NCBI GenBank assembly: GCA_021773305.1
Contig: JAJFKH010000040.1
Span: forward strand, 1 to 64,000
Source of the DNA: Gammaproteobacteria bacterium
GTDB lineage: Bacteria > Pseudomonadota > Gammaproteobacteria > UBA1113
Length of the DNA: 64,000 nt
Reading direction: 5' to 3'
Part shown: in pieces, positions 63,104 through 64,000 of the stretch
How the letters are laid out: each line of letters begins with the position of its first letter
Position numbering within the stretch: position 1 is the stretch's first letter
Notes under the pieces: generated by a model
Seen by the model: only the letters and a program-made list of their open reading frames with translations
Told to the model about the DNA's origin: nothing
The model's database searches: none
Program-made: the position numbers and the translations under genes

Positions 63104-63852
63104 ATCAGGAAGATTATGTGTTTGGGATCCATGCTGTGGAAGAATTATTGCAAAATAAGTCTGAGCAAATTAAACAAATTTATTTTCAAAAACCGGCTAA
63201 AGGTCAACGTTTAAAAAATTTAATGACCCAAGCTCAGTCTCTTGAATTAACGCTTCATTTGGTGAGTCGAACAGAGTTAGAGCGACACGCATCAGGCAAT
63301 CATCAGGGGGTTGTGGCTCACATACAGTCGCTTAAGAAATGGTCGGAAAAAGACTTAGAAGAAATCATCAAAAATAAAAATCAATCAGGATTATTTTTAA
63401 TTCTCGATGGTGTGCAAGATCCTCATAATCTAGGCGCTTGCCTTCGAAGTGCAGAGTGCGCGGGGGTGGATTGTGTGATTATTCCAAAAGATCGAGCCGT
63501 GGGCATGACATCTACGGTGCGCAAAGTTGCCTGTGGTGCCGCTGAAAGAATGCCGTTGATTACGGTGACTAATCTTGCCAGATCGATGCAATTATTGAAA
63601 GAGCATGGAGTGTGGCTTTACGGGTTAGCGGGAGAAACAGATGATTCTCTTTATGCTATGAATTTTACTGGAAGTGTCGCTTTAGTTTTAGGTGCTGAGG
63701 AAAAAGGCTTACGGCGATTAACCCGAGAAAATTGTGATCAATTGCTTTCAATACCCATGGCGGGCAATATCTCAAGCCTTAATGTGTCTGTGGCAACCGG
63801 CGTCGGGTTATATGAAATTTATCGTCAGAAGCTATTATCTCAAGGGAAATGA
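63100..63852 (+). CDS. rlmB: 23S rRNA (guanosine-2'-O-)-methyltransferase RlmB
   Basis: Methylates G2251 of 23S rRNA. SpoU/TrmH family with a deep trefoil knot, 250 aa. N-terminal substrate-binding domain (FGIHAVEELLQ; HQGVVAHIQ). Motif 1 ILDGVQDPHNLGACLRSAEC near residue 105, motif 2 VALVLGAEEKGLRRL near 196, motif 3 IPMAGNISSLNVSVATGVGL near 219. Start overlaps the rnr stop (ATGA), the usual rnr-rlmB pair. Confidence 0.97.
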   Translation: MNQEDYVFGIHAVEELLQNKSEQIKQIYFQKPAKGQRLKNLMTQAQSLELTLHLVSRTELERHASGNHQGVVAHIQSLKKWSEKDLEEIIKNKNQSGLFLILDGVQDPHNLGACLRSAECAGVDCVIIPKDRAVGMTSTVRKVACGAAERMPLITVTNLARSMQLLKEHGVWLYGLAGETDDSLYAMNFTGSVALVLGAEEKGLRRLTRENCDQLLSIPMAGNISSLNVSVATGVGLYEIYRQKLLSQGK

Positions 63853-63853
63853 C

Positions 63854-64000
63854 ATGTTGCAGATGATCTCAAATTATTTGTTCGGCATGGGTCTATTTCT
63901 CAATACAGTGTTGGCAATTCCACAGTTAATCTTGTTGTTTAAACGAAAGCGTGCAGATAATTTATCACTGCTGACCTTTGTCGGCTTTTGTCTTATCCAA
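63854..64000 (+). CDS. PQ-loop (SemiSWEET-like) membrane protein, N-terminal part
   Basis: ATG at 63854 lies one base after the rlmB stop. The 49 residues before the window end form one transmembrane helix (LFGMGLFLNTVLAIPQLILLF) with the Pro-Gln pair of the PQ-loop family, followed by KRKRADNLSLLTFVGF, the usual loop and start of helix 2. Such proteins are small sugar or amino-acid carriers. It is probably co-transcribed with rnr-rlmB. The C-terminus is outside the window. Confidence 0.75.
   Translation, partial: MLQMISNYLFGMGLFLNTVLAIPQLILLFKRKRADNLSLLTFVGFCLIQ

Overview
The window looks like a chromosomal segment of a host-associated gammaproteobacterium, most likely a member of the Legionellales (the Coxiella / Legionella / Berkiella / Rickettsiella neighbourhood). 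The housekeeping gene order is gammaproteobacterial: rpsU-yqeY-dnaG-rpoD, then rsgA, and hfq-hflX-hflK-hflC-purA followed by rnr-rlmB. Between these conserved blocks sit large, AT-rich proteins without recognisable bacterial homologues, including one with a eukaryotic-type OTU cysteine protease domain and one with a plant IQM-like domain. That mosaic is typical of intracellular bacteria that deliver effectors. The genus is an inference, and no secretion-system core genes lie in the window.

Layout. 1-4355: accessory left end, with a cut-off reverse-strand gene starting inside a nest of palindromes, a 171-bp inverted-repeat element, an unknown 458-aa protein and an unknown 435-aa protein. 4429-9243: tRNA-Ile2(CAU) and the macromolecular synthesis operon. 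9284-11450: rsgA and a divergent cca lacking the HD domain. 11489-12886: IQM-like protein. 12950-16853: a response regulator converging on a hybrid histidine kinase that is translationally coupled to an XRE/S24-like regulator. 16958-21386: a small unknown gene, a lone T6SS spike protein (VgrG) and two unknown proteins. 21455-28917: a complete MoxR/DUF58/Bat operon ending in a short-chain dehydrogenase. 29060-31795: unknown 911-aa protein, preceded by three 11-bp-phased TTAAG boxes and followed by a clear terminator.

31820-38285: nucleoside salvage (adenosine deaminase, phosphopentomutase, a uridine-phosphorylase-like enzyme, purine nucleoside phosphorylase, cytidine deaminase) joined to a PiT phosphate transporter and its DUF47 partner. 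Together they would break down nucleosides and supply the phosphate that phosphorolysis consumes. 38555-46885: the 2776-residue OTU protein, the most striking gene here. 47027-52820: CYTH phosphatase-like protein, SppA, and a cluster of HPP membrane protein, small YLDPGTGS protein, NoeA-like methyltransferase and membrane sulfatase, probably an envelope-modification unit. 52920-55024: small exported protein, TetR regulator and EamA transporter. 55263-64000: hfq-hflXKC-purA, tRNA-Leu(CAG), a small lipoprotein, rnr-rlmB and the start of a PQ-loop protein cut by the window end.

The best candidates for something undescribed are the giant OTU protein, the IQM-like protein, the phased TTAAG boxes, the catalytically dead S24 regulator / kinase / response regulator locus, and the palindrome nest at the left end.
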